DNA of 37,040 nt from Bacteroidaceae bacterium. Its GTDB lineage: Bacteria > Bacteroidota > Bacteroidia > Bacteroidales > Bacteroidaceae. Below the pieces are notes generated by a model, which was given only the letters and a program-made list of their open reading frames with translations, searched no databases and was not told the origin of the DNA. Shown piece by piece: positions 25,038-32,847 of this stretch. The translations under genes and the position numbers were made by a program. The stretch covers positions 1 through 37,040 of the forward strand of contig JAFSZU010000003.1 of assembly GCA_017455585.1 (NCBI GenBank). The letters are read 5' to 3'. Position 1 is the stretch's first letter, and each line of letters opens with the position of its first letter.

Positions 25038-25451
25038 CTATTGGAAGTAGTTGAGTACAAATTCCTCAGAAGTCATAAAGGGTAACTGGCAGAATTCCTC
25101 AAAGTCACTGGGATTATTGGTAATGATGATGTCGCAATCGGCATCCAAGGCGCTTTGATATTGGAGTAAATCCTCAAAGTCCTTCACTTCATGGAAAAGT
25201 GTGTAGTCGAGTTGTTCAATTGTAGGCAGAAGGACAATGACATCTCTCCGAGCTTGCCGCAAGAGCCTGTATTTCTCCTCGCAGGAACGATGACGAAGGA
25301 TGAATGCCATGTTGGCAAAAGTGAGATAAGAGGCAAAGAGTTGTATGTTACCCTTTCTGCCTTCATCTACGATACGCATAGCTTGTTCTCGCTTTTCGCG
25401 GTTGTCAACGTAATCTATCAGAATGTTCGTGTCGAGAAATACTTTCATCAT
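25038..25451 (-). CDS. PIN-domain toxin (VapC-like)
   Basis: Putative ribonuclease toxin of 137 residues. KVFLDTNILIDYVDNRE gives the first catalytic Asp (Asp7), and DCDIIITNNPSDFEEF gives the C-terminal acidic pair (Asp near 107 and Asp near 116). It differs from the first PIN protein in sequence and subgroup. The ATG overlaps the stop codon of the upstream gene (TAATG), a tight translational coupling. The spacing to the terminator at 25031 is only 7 bases, so the gene fits precisely between two spacer repeats. Confidence 0.85.
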   Translation of the reverse strand: MMKVFLDTNILIDYVDNREKREQAMRIVDEGRKGNIQLFASYLTFANMAFILRHRSCEEKYRLLRQARRDVIVLLPTIEQLDYTLFHEVKDFEDLLQYQSALDADCDIIITNNPSDFEEFCQLPFMTSEEFVLNYFQ

Positions 25452-25801
25452 TATTTGTCAAGACCTAAGATGTACCTCGTGCGTTCATCTTTCATTTCCT
25501 CCTCTGATAGAGAAAGCTCTGTAATAAGGTTTTCTGTTTCCTGTGAAACTGGGGTGGCTCTCATCTTCTCTAATATGACGGCCCTTTCTGCTTCTGAAAA
25601 CTCGTTGGCACGCCTGAAGTGAGTGAATGGATTCCTTTTGAATTGTCTTGGCTGGGCTGGCGACTGCGTTTCTTCCGTCTCTTGTAGTGAATTCAAAAGG
25701 AATGCCATCACCGCAAGCTTTTGGCTTCGGTTCATTCCTTGCAGAAGCCCCAAATATGGGGCCATTGGGGTCTGCCGTGCTTTAAGGGTTGTTGCTGACA
25801 T
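25451..25801 (-). CDS. Probable antitoxin partner of the second PIN toxin
   Basis: Protein of 116 residues, coupled by a TAATG overlap to the VapC-like gene. The N-terminal region is followed by a helical segment (NRSQKLAVMAFLLNSL) and a Q- and P-rich linker, then a charged C-terminus (SLSEEEMKDERTRYILGLDK) that could wrap the toxin. No family is recognised and it is unrelated to the first antitoxin. Function rests on position. Confidence 0.72.
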   Translation of the reverse strand: MSATTLKARQTPMAPYLGLLQGMNRSQKLAVMAFLLNSLQETEETQSPAQPRQFKRNPFTHFRRANEFSEAERAVILEKMRATPVSQETENLITELSLSEEEMKDERTRYILGLDK

Positions 25802-25874
25802 AATAACTCCTTATAGTATTGCGAAAAGCATATCTTTAATTCTGTATCCGTGCAACTCATGCGTAATTATGAGG

Positions 25875-26011
25875 GCAAAAGTAGCAATACTTTTTCAAAT
25901 GGGCATCATTTTTCCCCAACTATTTATGTGTCACCCCCTCATTTTCCTGCTTCCCGATGGGAAAATGACGGGAATGTGGCACGCGAATCAAGAAAAGTGG
26001 TGGAAAAGTTT
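25875..26011. repeat. Cassette spacer repeat, copy 3
   Basis: 137 bp, nearly identical to 24718-24854, including CATTTTCC/GGGAAAATG and GTGGCACGCGAATCAAGAAA. It diverges exactly where copy 2 goes on into the small RNA promoter: the TTACTTTG box is missing, so no small RNA is predicted here. It lies between the second antitoxin start and the 3' end of the Fic gene. Confidence 0.9.
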
Positions 26012-26033
26012 AGCAGAGAAGACAGGTTTCTAT

Positions 26034-26987
26034 TTACGTACATTCCCAGTGACCGCCTTTGTCACCACCGACCCGACGAATCAATCCTTCTGCCTTCAAT
26101 TGGCGAAGAATCTTCTTCACTCCGCTTTCAGACAGTCCTGTTTCCTCCTGCAATTCCCGGATGGTTATAAGCGGGTTATACTGCAACACAGATAGTATCT
26201 TCTGGTTACTTTTCTGGTTACTTTTCTGGTTACTTATCTCCATCTCCTGCAAGGCCTGCTTCAAGCATTGCAGCATAAACGTGATGAAAGGAGTACTATT
26301 TGCCTCATGGTCACTCTGGGCAATAGATGCATAGTACTCATGCTGATGTTCTTTAACAATGGTTTCAACTGGTATCCATGCAAAGATTGGTTTCCATTGC
26401 ATCAGCAGCAGTGTCTGCCACATACGTCCCATACGTCCGTTGCCGTCGGCAAAAGGATGAATGAACTCAAACTCATAATGGAACACGCAAGAACTAATAA
26501 GCGGATGCACCTTAGTCTGTTTCACCCATTCCAACAGATCTGCCATCAGCAAAGGAACGCGCTGGGCTGGCGGTGCCAAGTGGATGCACTTCTGACCGTC
26601 GAACACACCTACACCGCCTTGACGATAGCGTCCGTTTTCTTGTACCAAGTCTGTCATCATCAACTTATGGGCTCTCAGCAAATCTTTCTCCTTGTATGGA
26701 TTCAATTCAAGCAACAGCTCGTAGGCATCAATGGCATTACGAACCTCCTGTATCTCGTTGGGGGCACCCAGTACGCGCTTACCTTCTAATATCGCAGTCA
26801 CTTGATCTACAGAGAGTGAGTTGTTCTCGATAGCCAGCGACGACTGAATGGTTTTGATGCGGTTCTCCTTGCGCAAGTGGGGAGTAGGTATATTGTCGGT
26901 TGTAGCTGTAAGGTGGCCAACTTGTTCGGCAATCTCCGCGATCAACGTCATGATGTCGTCTGTTATCGTAAATGGTGGTATATACAT
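26034..26987 (-). CDS. Fic-family protein with C-terminal winged helix
   Basis: Putative AMP-transferase of 317 residues. The Fic core motif HPFADGNGRMGR (177-188) is intact, so it should be active; the inhibitory motif (S/T)xxxE(G/N) is present in cis as SLAIEN (50-55), typical of self-inhibited Fic proteins. The order is N-terminal inhibitory domain, Fic core, a linker with three SNQK repeats and a winged-helix DNA-binding domain (ITIRELQEETGLSESGVKKILRQLKAEGLI). The target is unknown. It sits in the same orientation as the two PIN modules and is bounded by spacer repeats, so it belongs to the same array. Confidence 0.93.
   Translation of the reverse strand: MYIPPFTITDDIMTLIAEIAEQVGHLTATTDNIPTPHLRKENRIKTIQSSLAIENNSLSVDQVTAILEGKRVLGAPNEIQEVRNAIDAYELLLELNPYKEKDLLRAHKLMMTDLVQENGRYRQGGVGVFDGQKCIHLAPPAQRVPLLMADLLEWVKQTKVHPLISSCVFHYEFEFIHPFADGNGRMGRMWQTLLLMQWKPIFAWIPVETIVKEHQHEYYASIAQSDHEANSTPFITFMLQCLKQALQEMEISNQKSNQKSNQKILSVLQYNPLITIRELQEETGLSESGVKKILRQLKAEGLIRRVGGDKGGHWECT
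26200..26235. repeat. 12-bp in-frame tandem repeat in the Fic gene
   Basis: Three perfect TTCTGGTTACTT units on the plus strand encode the linker (SNQK)x3 on the minus strand. Copy-number changes would alter linker length without a frameshift. Confidence 0.9.
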
Positions 26988-27020
26988 TTCCTGAATCTTC
27001 TAATCAAACCTATTCGGGCA

Positions 27021-27076
27021 CAAAGTTAGCAAATTTTCTGCTAATAGCAGCAAAAATGAGGGGAAAAGTTTGGCGG
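27021..27076. repeat. Fic promoter and degenerate spacer repeat, copy 4
   Basis: On the minus strand: TTTG (27054-27051), 22 bases, TAACTTTG (27028-27021), 34 bases before the Fic ATG. The outer end shares GGAAAAGTTTGGCGG (27062-27076) with copy 1. Confidence 0.55.
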
Positions 27077-27106
27077 GAGGAGAGATTTGTGTTCCTGTGG
27101 GACAGC

Positions 27107-27143
27107 ATAAAAAATAGCTGCAAGTCCGGCAGGAACTTGCAGC
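27107..27143 (-). terminator. Intrinsic terminator of the OmpP1 gene
   Basis: GCTGCAAGT and ACTTGCAGC form a 9-bp stem with a 9-base loop. Read on the minus strand it is followed by TATTTTTTAT, so it ends transcription coming from 27240. Confidence 0.7.
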
Positions 27144-27170
27144 AAATTCTCAGAAAGATTCTGTTTAGTG

Positions 27171-27219
27171 ATTCAGGTTTCGCAGGTGATGCCGCGGGCA
27201 TCACCTGCGAAACCTGAAT
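27171..27219. repeat. Perfect 23-bp inverted repeat with 3-base loop
   Basis: Left arm from ATTCAGGTTTCGCAGGTG to GATGCC, loop GCG, and a perfect reverse-complement right arm. It lies between the OmpP1 stop codon and its terminator. In RNA it would form a very stable rod. Confidence 0.9.
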
Positions 27220-27239
27220 GAATAGTCTCTGTGCAATAC

Positions 27240-28685
27240 TCAGAGATAGAGGTTGAAGCCGATACCGATGGTGTGGTTCTTGCGCTTGTAGAGGTCGGTC
27301 TTGGGGCCTGCGGCGGTCTGTGTGGTCACCTCGCGGTCCTTGTAGAATGTGCACATGTAGCCGAGGTCCACATTGAAGTATTTGGAGGGGTGCAGACGCA
27401 CACCGCCGCCCACCATGTTGTTGGTGAGGTTGAAGGAGAGGTCGTTCATGAATGCATCGCTCTGGCCGTAGAAGGTCTTTTCCCACGAGGCGGAGATGGT
27501 GACGAACTTGTTGATGTCATACTCTGCACCAACAAGGATCTCGTGCGTGTTGTGGTCGATGAGTTCCTGCTTGTCGTTGTACTTCTTGGAACTGGTGTCG
27601 AAGAACTGGTGGTAGCCAGCGCTGAGACGCACGGCCTCGATGGGCGAATACTGCACGCCACAGGCCAGCATGGCGGGAATATCCTCGCGCACTTTCTCGC
27701 CATCTGCGAACTGACCAATGATGGGTGCAGCCTGAGTCATAACCTCTTCGGCAATATTGATTTCGCTCTTATTCTTGAGATTGATTCTGGTGTGGAACTC
27801 ATACTTGGCAGACACGTTCCAGTGCTTGTTGATTTCCCAGTCAACACCGATGATGGGGCTCACACCGAACCCCGTTTGGTCACAGTTCAACTCAATGCCA
27901 TAGTTGTTGAGTGCTGCTGTGCCATTTGCGCCCGGAAATGTGCCAGCTGCGGGAATACTGTAGCTGATGGAGGGATTGACGGCTCCATTGTAGTTGCAAC
28001 TGGCATATACGCCACGCACACCGAGATAACCCACCAGATTGTCCAGGAACTTATAGGTGCCGCCCACCTGAAGGCCGAAATAATAGGAATTGCCCTTCAT
28101 GAAACTGTTCATGGAATAGCCATCGTAGGTTCCTGTTGCAGCCAGGGCAGATGCTGTCGGGTAGTCCATCCCTTTTTCCATGAGACCTTTTGTCAAAAGA
28201 AGCGGCAGTGCTGCGGGAACTCTCTGTTCTAATATTCCAGAGTAGGCTGCCTCGAACGAGCCGAGGCCCTTGTCGAACTCACATTTGCCGCCACCACCGA
28301 CGACGGCGAAGTGTGCCGAGACGCTCCACTTGTCTTGGTTATAGGAGAGTGTGAAGGATGGAACAATAGGAGCCACGGCCTTTCCCTTGAACTCGTGCGT
28401 CTGGTCGTGATTGTTGACATTCCGTTGGAAGAGGGGGAATGTGGTTTCGATGTTACGTTGCTGTATGGCTGTCTGGCTGTTGAGGCTCAGGTGCCATCCG
28501 TCTGAGAGGAAGCCACCGCCGGCGGGGTTGGCGTAGATACTTGTCAGTGTGATGGTACCTTCCTGCGCAAAGTTGCGCACGAAGGCTGCGTTCTGGTTTG
28601 TGTTGGTGAGGTAGCCGCCAGCAAAAGCCTGTAAACTCGTCGCTGCGGCAAACAATGTCATAAGTACTTGCTTTTTCATTTCCAT
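27240..28685 (-). CDS. OmpP1/FadL-family outer membrane protein
   Basis: Predicted beta-barrel transporter for hydrophobic compounds. From the start at 28685 it has 481 residues: signal peptide (KKQVLMTLFAAATSLQAFAGG), then the FadL-type N-terminal plug region (GYLTNTNQNAAFVRNFAQEGTITLTSIYANPAGGGFLSDGWHLSLNSQ), then alternating strands ending in an aromatic C-terminus (GIGFNLYL) as outer membrane barrels do. The frame is open to 28787, but the promoter lies at 28725-28756 and the extra residues are not signal-like, so 28685 (or 28679) is the start. Its substrate is unknown. It is followed by a long palindrome and a terminator. Confidence 0.92.
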   Translation of the reverse strand: MEMKKQVLMTLFAAATSLQAFAGGYLTNTNQNAAFVRNFAQEGTITLTSIYANPAGGGFLSDGWHLSLNSQTAIQQRNIETTFPLFQRNVNNHDQTHEFKGKAVAPIVPSFTLSYNQDKWSVSAHFAVVGGGGKCEFDKGLGSFEAAYSGILEQRVPAALPLLLTKGLMEKGMDYPTASALAATGTYDGYSMNSFMKGNSYYFGLQVGGTYKFLDNLVGYLGVRGVYASCNYNGAVNPSISYSIPAAGTFPGANGTAALNNYGIELNCDQTGFGVSPIIGVDWEINKHWNVSAKYEFHTRINLKNKSEINIAEEVMTQAAPIIGQFADGEKVREDIPAMLACGVQYSPIEAVRLSAGYHQFFDTSSKKYNDKQELIDHNTHEILVGAEYDINKFVTISASWEKTFYGQSDAFMNDLSFNLTNNMVGGGVRLHPSKYFNVDLGYMCTFYKDREVTTQTAAGPKTDLYKRKNHTIGIGFNLYL

Positions 28686-28724
28686 TTTGTCCGATTCAGA
28701 GGATTGTTTGTCTGAAATCGGCTG

Positions 28725-28756
28725 CAAAGGTAGGTTATCTCCATGAAACAAGCAAA
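28725..28756 (-). promoter_or_regulatory. Consensus promoter of the OmpP1 gene
   Basis: Minus strand: TTTG (28756-28753), 20 bases, TACCTTTG (28732-28725), 39 bases before the ATG at 28685. Confidence 0.75.
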
Positions 28757-28825
28757 CAGATTGCACACAATCCGCCAGTTTGTGCATTCGGAGGCATCAT
28801 TTATTGACATGGGACAAGGCCGACA

Positions 28826-29824
28826 CTATCGGAAGGTGCGCAATGCCGCCTCCATCTGGCGCAGGATGTCGCGCTTGGGCGAGTGGGGGGAATAGATGAA
28901 ACCTTCGGTGACCAGCACGCGGCGTGCCGCCGTATCCACACGCTCCAGTGCCACAAAGGGTCCGCCCAGGGCCCCGTCCTTGAGTTCCCAGAGGCCATGT
29001 ATCTCATGCGCGTATATATTATTAAAGGTACGCGTGCGCGCGACGATGAGCGGTTGGCCGTCCATGCGTGCCGTCTGCATCCATTGCCCAGGCCGCGTTC
29101 CGGGAATGTTCACATGCAAGACGCTGTCTCTCACGGCGACATACCGCTCCGGCGTGAACGGGCCTCCGTCCCACGGATAGCTGTAGAAGACGAAGTTCTG
29201 GTCCTTGTCATTGAGGTTGGTGCCTGTCCACAGGAAGTCCTCGCCCGCCTTGGAGGCCTTCAGGCCCTGCGGCACGCAGATGGTGTGTCCGCAGCGTGTC
29301 TGCAACTCGTCCCAGGTGCGTTTGCTATATTTGCGCCGCAGGTTGGCGGCCTCATGCTCCAGTTCGGCCTCCACGAACAACGCTTGCAGCCGTTCCTTGT
29401 TCTGTCCCAGATACACGGCCAATTCGTGTGCCGACGCGGCCTCTACCTTCACCTCCAACTGCGGCACAGCCACGGTGTTGCGCGCCACCCCCATCTGCGG
29501 TGTCTGCACCCGCCGGTGCACTTCCACCAACAGGCGGTTGCGCATGGTTCGCCACGGCGTCAGGTTGCCCTCGGCATACACCACATCCACGCGGAACAGC
29601 GGCTCGTGCTGCGGCAGCACGGGCGTGGAGGCGCGCAACACGGCCTCCAGCGTGTCACGCAACTCGCCGCCATACAGTGTCTGCGGGATAATCATCGCCA
29701 GCTCGTAGGGCAGCCCGCGTGAGCCGGGTTTGTGCGCCTGTCCCCCTTCTGTCTTCTTACCTGAACAGGCAGACAGCAGCAGGCAAAGGATCATGCCCGC
29801 ACAGTGTAGGGCGTTACGTTTCAT
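28826..29824 (-). CDS. DUF4837-family lipoprotein
   Basis: Lipoprotein of 332 residues. CAGMILCLLLSACSGKK gives a signal peptide with lipobox LSAC. The body (ELAMIIPQTLYGGELRDTLEAVLRASTPVLPQHEPLFRVD, then FVFYSYPWDGGPFTPE and HEIHGLWELKDGALGGPFV) matches the DUF4837 family, which is found in Bacteroidetes and has no known function. The start at 29824 lies just after a TATCTTTG box; longer frames from 29914 run through that promoter and were rejected. It is divergent from ilvN. Confidence 0.85.
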   Translation of the reverse strand: MKRNALHCAGMILCLLLSACSGKKTEGGQAHKPGSRGLPYELAMIIPQTLYGGELRDTLEAVLRASTPVLPQHEPLFRVDVVYAEGNLTPWRTMRNRLLVEVHRRVQTPQMGVARNTVAVPQLEVKVEAASAHELAVYLGQNKERLQALFVEAELEHEAANLRRKYSKRTWDELQTRCGHTICVPQGLKASKAGEDFLWTGTNLNDKDQNFVFYSYPWDGGPFTPERYVAVRDSVLHVNIPGTRPGQWMQTARMDGQPLIVARTRTFNNIYAHEIHGLWELKDGALGGPFVALERVDTAARRVLVTEGFIYSPHSPKRDILRQMEAALRTFR

Positions 29825-29854
29825 TTTTATCGGTTTGGATTGTTTATGCTGGCG

Positions 29855-29862
29855 CAAAGATA
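29855..29862 (-). promoter_or_regulatory. Promoter -7 box of the DUF4837 gene
   Basis: TATCTTTG on the minus strand, 31 bases before the ATG at 29824. No good -33 TTTG is present. Confidence 0.5.
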
Positions 29863-29899
29863 TATAAAAAGTCATAAAAAAGTACTCCTCGTGCATAAA

Positions 29900-29944
29900 A
29901 CTTTCAACTTTCAACTTTCAACTCTCAACTTTTCCGTACCTTTG
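29900..29944 (+). promoter_or_regulatory. Heptamer array and ilvN promoter
   Basis: Four to five ACTTTCA/ACTCTCA heptamers (29900-29933) are followed directly by TACCTTTG (29937-29944), 22 bases before the ilvN ATG. The array takes the place where a -33 element would be. Confidence 0.6.
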
Positions 29945-29965
29945 CGCCGCAAAACAGACAAACAC

Positions 29966-30526
29966 ATGCAGAACCCCCATCAACAACAGCTATACACCAT
30001 CCTCGTCTTTTCCGAGAACATCGCCGGTGTGCTCAACCAGATTACTGCCGTCTTCACGCGCCGACAGGTCAACATCGAGAGCCTGAACGTCTCGGCCTCC
30101 AGCACGCCGGGTGTCCACAAATACACCATCACCTGCTACTGCACGCTGGAGATGGCCAAGATGCTGAAAGCCCAGATCGAGAAGCGCATCGACGTGCTGC
30201 AGGCGCGCTACTTCACCGATGAGGACATCTTCATCCTGGAGTCCTCGCTGCTGAAGATCACCACTTCCGCCGTGCTGGAGAATCCCGAGGTGTGCCGGCT
30301 GGTGCGCCACCACGGGGCACGCATCGTGGAGGTGAACCCCACCTACGCCGCCGTGGAGAAGACGGGCACCACCGAGGATATCCTCTCGCTCTTCGAGGCG
30401 TTGAACCGTCTGGGCGTGGTGCGCCAGTTTGCCCGCTCCGGCCGCATCTGCATCACCCGCGGCACCCGCGAGCATCTGGATGATTATCTGGCAGAAAGAG
30501 AGAAAGAAAGACATGGACAAGATTGA
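29966..30526 (+). CDS. ilvN: Acetolactate synthase small (regulatory) subunit
   Basis: Regulatory partner of the acetolactate synthase catalytic subunit in valine, leucine and isoleucine synthesis. The 186 residues begin with an ACT domain (YTILVFSENIAGVLNQITAVFTRRQVNIESLNVSASS), followed by the IlvN C-terminal domain with repeats of the same type. The start at 29966 is 22 bases after the -7 box; the longer frame from 29840 reads through heptamers and was rejected. The catalytic gene ilvB and ilvD, which precede ilvN in many Bacteroidetes, are absent: the neighbour upstream is a divergent DUF4837 gene. The stop lies 14 bases inside the next gene. Confidence 0.92.
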   Translation: MQNPHQQQLYTILVFSENIAGVLNQITAVFTRRQVNIESLNVSASSTPGVHKYTITCYCTLEMAKMLKAQIEKRIDVLQARYFTDEDIFILESSLLKITTSAVLENPEVCRLVRHHGARIVEVNPTYAAVEKTGTTEDILSLFEALNRLGVVRQFARSGRICITRGTREHLDDYLAEREKERHGQD

Positions 30527-31301
30527 GACCTACCGCTTCACCGTGGAACCCTTCCACGTGGATTTCACCGGTCACCTCTTCCTGGGTGTGCTGGGCAATC
30601 ACTTGTTGAACGCCGCCGGGCACCACTCGCATAACCGAGGGTGGGGCATCGACCAGCTGAACGAACGCCATTACACATGGGTGCTCTCGCGCCTGAGCAT
30701 CGAACTCGAGGAGATGCCGGCGCAGTATGAGCATGTGGAGGTGGAGACGTGGGTGGAGAGCGTGATGAAGCTGTTCACCGAGCGTAACTTCCTCATCCGC
30801 AATGCCGACGACGGCCGCACCTATGGCTATGCCCGCTCCGTCTGGGCGATGATAGACGTGGAGACGCGCCAGCCCTCGAACCTCCTGGAGGTGAAGGACG
30901 GCGACATCCTGCGCTATGTCCTCACCGCCGAGGAGAAGCCCTGTCCCATGGCCAAACACGGCCGCATCCGTCTGGCCAAGCCGGCCATTCTGCGAACCGT
31001 ACCCACCTATTACTCTGACGTGGACATCAACGGCCACATCAATTCCATCAAGTATGTGGAGCATATCCTGGACCTCTTCCCCGCCGAGCAGTACAAGAAG
31101 CACCGCATCCGCCGCTTCGAGATCGCCTACAAGGCAGAGAGCTATCTCGGCGACACGCTCACCTTCTTCTGGGAGCCTTCTGCGCAGACGCTGGCCGACG
31201 GTCTGCCACAGGAGGAGCAGATAGAGATTCGCAAGCAGGTTGACACTCCGGAGCGACCGGCAGGAGAAGTGGTTGTGCAGGCAAAGGTGGAGTGGGAGTG
31301 A
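30513..31301 (+). CDS. Acyl-ACP thioesterase (FatA/FatB-like)
   Basis: Releases fatty acids from acyl carrier protein; in Bacteroidetes it often lies in the ilv block. The 262 residues form two hot-dog domains: the first with FTGHLFLGVLGNHLLNAAGHHS and WVLSRLSIEL, the second with YSDVDINGHINSIKYVEHILD, which has the Asp-x-Asn-x-His catalytic pattern, and EIAYKAESYLGD. Overlap with ilvN by 14 bases indicates translational coupling. The gene could supply branched-chain or straight-chain acids; chain-length preference is not readable. Confidence 0.9.
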   Translation: MDKIETYRFTVEPFHVDFTGHLFLGVLGNHLLNAAGHHSHNRGWGIDQLNERHYTWVLSRLSIELEEMPAQYEHVEVETWVESVMKLFTERNFLIRNADDGRTYGYARSVWAMIDVETRQPSNLLEVKDGDILRYVLTAEEKPCPMAKHGRIRLAKPAILRTVPTYYSDVDINGHINSIKYVEHILDLFPAEQYKKHRIRRFEIAYKAESYLGDTLTFFWEPSAQTLADGLPQEEQIEIRKQVDTPERPAGEVVVQAKVEWE

Positions 31302-31387
31302 GGCCTGCGGAACTGACAAATATCAACAAAAGCGGTCTATTGCAAAGAATGTCCGGCCCCGCTGCCTCATGAATGTGTGAAAATGTT

Positions 31388-31395
31388 TATCTTTG
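31388..31395 (+). promoter_or_regulatory. Promoter -7 box of ilvC
   Basis: TATCTTTG 104 bases before the ilvC ATG. No good -33 element is seen. The long leader is taken up by a heptamer array. Confidence 0.45.
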
Positions 31396-31406
31396 CGCAA
31401 ACCACC

Positions 31407-31491
31407 TTCAACTTTAAACTTTAAACTTTAAACTTTAAACATTAAACTTTAAACTTTAAACTTTAAACTTTAAACTTTAAACTTTAAACTC
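31407..31491. repeat. TTTAAAC heptamer array in the ilvC leader
   Basis: About 11 units of TTTAAAC (one reads ATTAAAC), running from the promoter to 9 bases before the ilvC ATG. It is the reverse complement of the GTTTAAA array at 15580. Confidence 0.92.
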
Positions 31492-31499
31492 TATATCAC

Positions 31500-32543
31500 A
31501 TGGCAAAAATGAATTTTGGCGGCGTCATCGAGGAAGTCATGACCCGCGAGGAGTTCCCACTGGAGAAGGCACGTGAAGTGCTGAAGAACGAGACCATCGC
31601 TGTCCTGGGCTACGGCGTGCAAGGTCCTGGACAGGCTTGCAACCTGCGCGACAACGGCTTCAACGTCATCGTGGGCCAGCGTCAAGGCAAGACCTACGAG
31701 AAGGCCGTGGCCGACGGCTGGGTGCCCGGCCAGACACTGTTCTCGCTGGAAGAGGCTGCCGAGCGCGGCACCATCGTCTGTCTGCTGCTCTCCGACGCGG
31801 CACAGATGCAGCTGTGGCCCACCATCAAGCCACACCTCACCGCCGGCAAGACCCTCTACTTCTCCCCCGGCTTCGCCATCACATGGAACGACCGCACCGG
31901 CGTCGTTCCTCCCAAGGACATCGACGTCATCATGGTGGCCCCCAAGGGCAGCGGCACCAGCCTGCGCACCATGTTCCTCGAAGGCCGCGGCCTCAACAGC
32001 AGCTACGCCATCTATCAGGACGCCAGCGGACGCGCACTGGAAAAGGTGCTCGCCTTCGGCATCGGCATCGGCTCAGGCTACCTCTTCGAGACCACCTTCC
32101 AGCGCGAGGCCACGAGCGACCTCACCGGCGAGCGCGGCTCTCTGATGGGTGCCATCCAGGGTCTGCTGCTGGCTCAGTATGAGGTGCTGCGCGAGAACGG
32201 CCACACCCCCTCCGAGGCTTTCAACGAGACCGTTGAGGAGCTGACACAGAGCCTCATGCCGCTCTTCGCCGCCAAGGGCATGGACTGGATGTATGCCAAC
32301 TGCAGCACCACCGCACAGCGCGGCGCACTCGACTGGATGGGTCCCTTCCACGACGCCATCAAGCCCGTGGTGGAGCGCCTCTACGCCAGCGTCAAGGCCG
32401 GCCACGAAGCACAGATCAGCATCGACAGCAACAGCAAGCCCGGCTACCGCGAAGGCCTGGAGAAGGAACTGGCTGCCCTGCGCGAGAGCGAGATGTGGCG
32501 CACAGCCGCCGTCGTGCGCCAGCTGCGTCCCGAAAACAACTGA
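31500..32543 (+). CDS. ilvC: Ketol-acid reductoisomerase
   Basis: NAD(P)H- and Mg-dependent enzyme, second step of branched-chain amino acid synthesis. The 347 residues have the cofactor fold (VLGYGVQGPGQACNLRDNG near 36), VGQRQGKTYEKA, MVAPKGSG near 137, and the knotted C-terminal domain with LTGERGSLMGAIQGLLLAQYE near 200 and the conserved Glu residues (EAFNETVEELTQ). The length and sequence match the class I enzymes of Bacteroidetes. A strong terminator follows at 32569. Confidence 0.97.
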   Translation: MAKMNFGGVIEEVMTREEFPLEKAREVLKNETIAVLGYGVQGPGQACNLRDNGFNVIVGQRQGKTYEKAVADGWVPGQTLFSLEEAAERGTIVCLLLSDAAQMQLWPTIKPHLTAGKTLYFSPGFAITWNDRTGVVPPKDIDVIMVAPKGSGTSLRTMFLEGRGLNSSYAIYQDASGRALEKVLAFGIGIGSGYLFETTFQREATSDLTGERGSLMGAIQGLLLAQYEVLRENGHTPSEAFNETVEELTQSLMPLFAAKGMDWMYANCSTTAQRGALDWMGPFHDAIKPVVERLYASVKAGHEAQISIDSNSKPGYREGLEKELAALRESEMWRTAAVVRQLRPENN

Positions 32544-32568
32544 CCCCTGTCAACACATATTATGTCCG

Positions 32569-32610
32569 CACGAAAAGGCCTTCCCGTCCGCCCGTGAAGG
32601 CCTTTTCGTG
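32569..32610 (+). terminator. Strong hairpin terminator after ilvC
   Basis: CACGAAAAGGCCTTC (32569-32583) and GAAGGCCTTTTCGTG (32596-32610) pair perfectly over 15 bp with a 12-base loop; TTTT lies in the 3' arm. A second hairpin, GGACGTGA/TCACGTCC, follows at 32612-32633. Confidence 0.7.
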
Positions 32611-32847
32611 TGGACGTGAAAGCCATCACGTCCGTTCGTTCAGCAGCTCACCTGCGTGCACGTAGCCTCCCATGCACAGCACCGACTTGTGAAGCCGCAC
32701 TTTTTTCTTCCCCGCCGAAGGGGCTGACATCTTGTGTTACAAAGGGTTGATATCCTAAAAAGCGTTTAAGGAGTGAGCCTTTGTCATAAAAAGTGTAAAT
32801 CATTTGGCCGTTATAGAAAGATTCCTTATCTTTACACCCGAATTGTA

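Noticed and set aside
29840-29965. Longer ilvN start
   Set aside because: The extension is read from the heptamer array and the promoter box at 29937-29944.
31407-31491. CRISPR array
   Set aside because: The units are 7-bp tandem repeats without spacers, and no cas gene is present.
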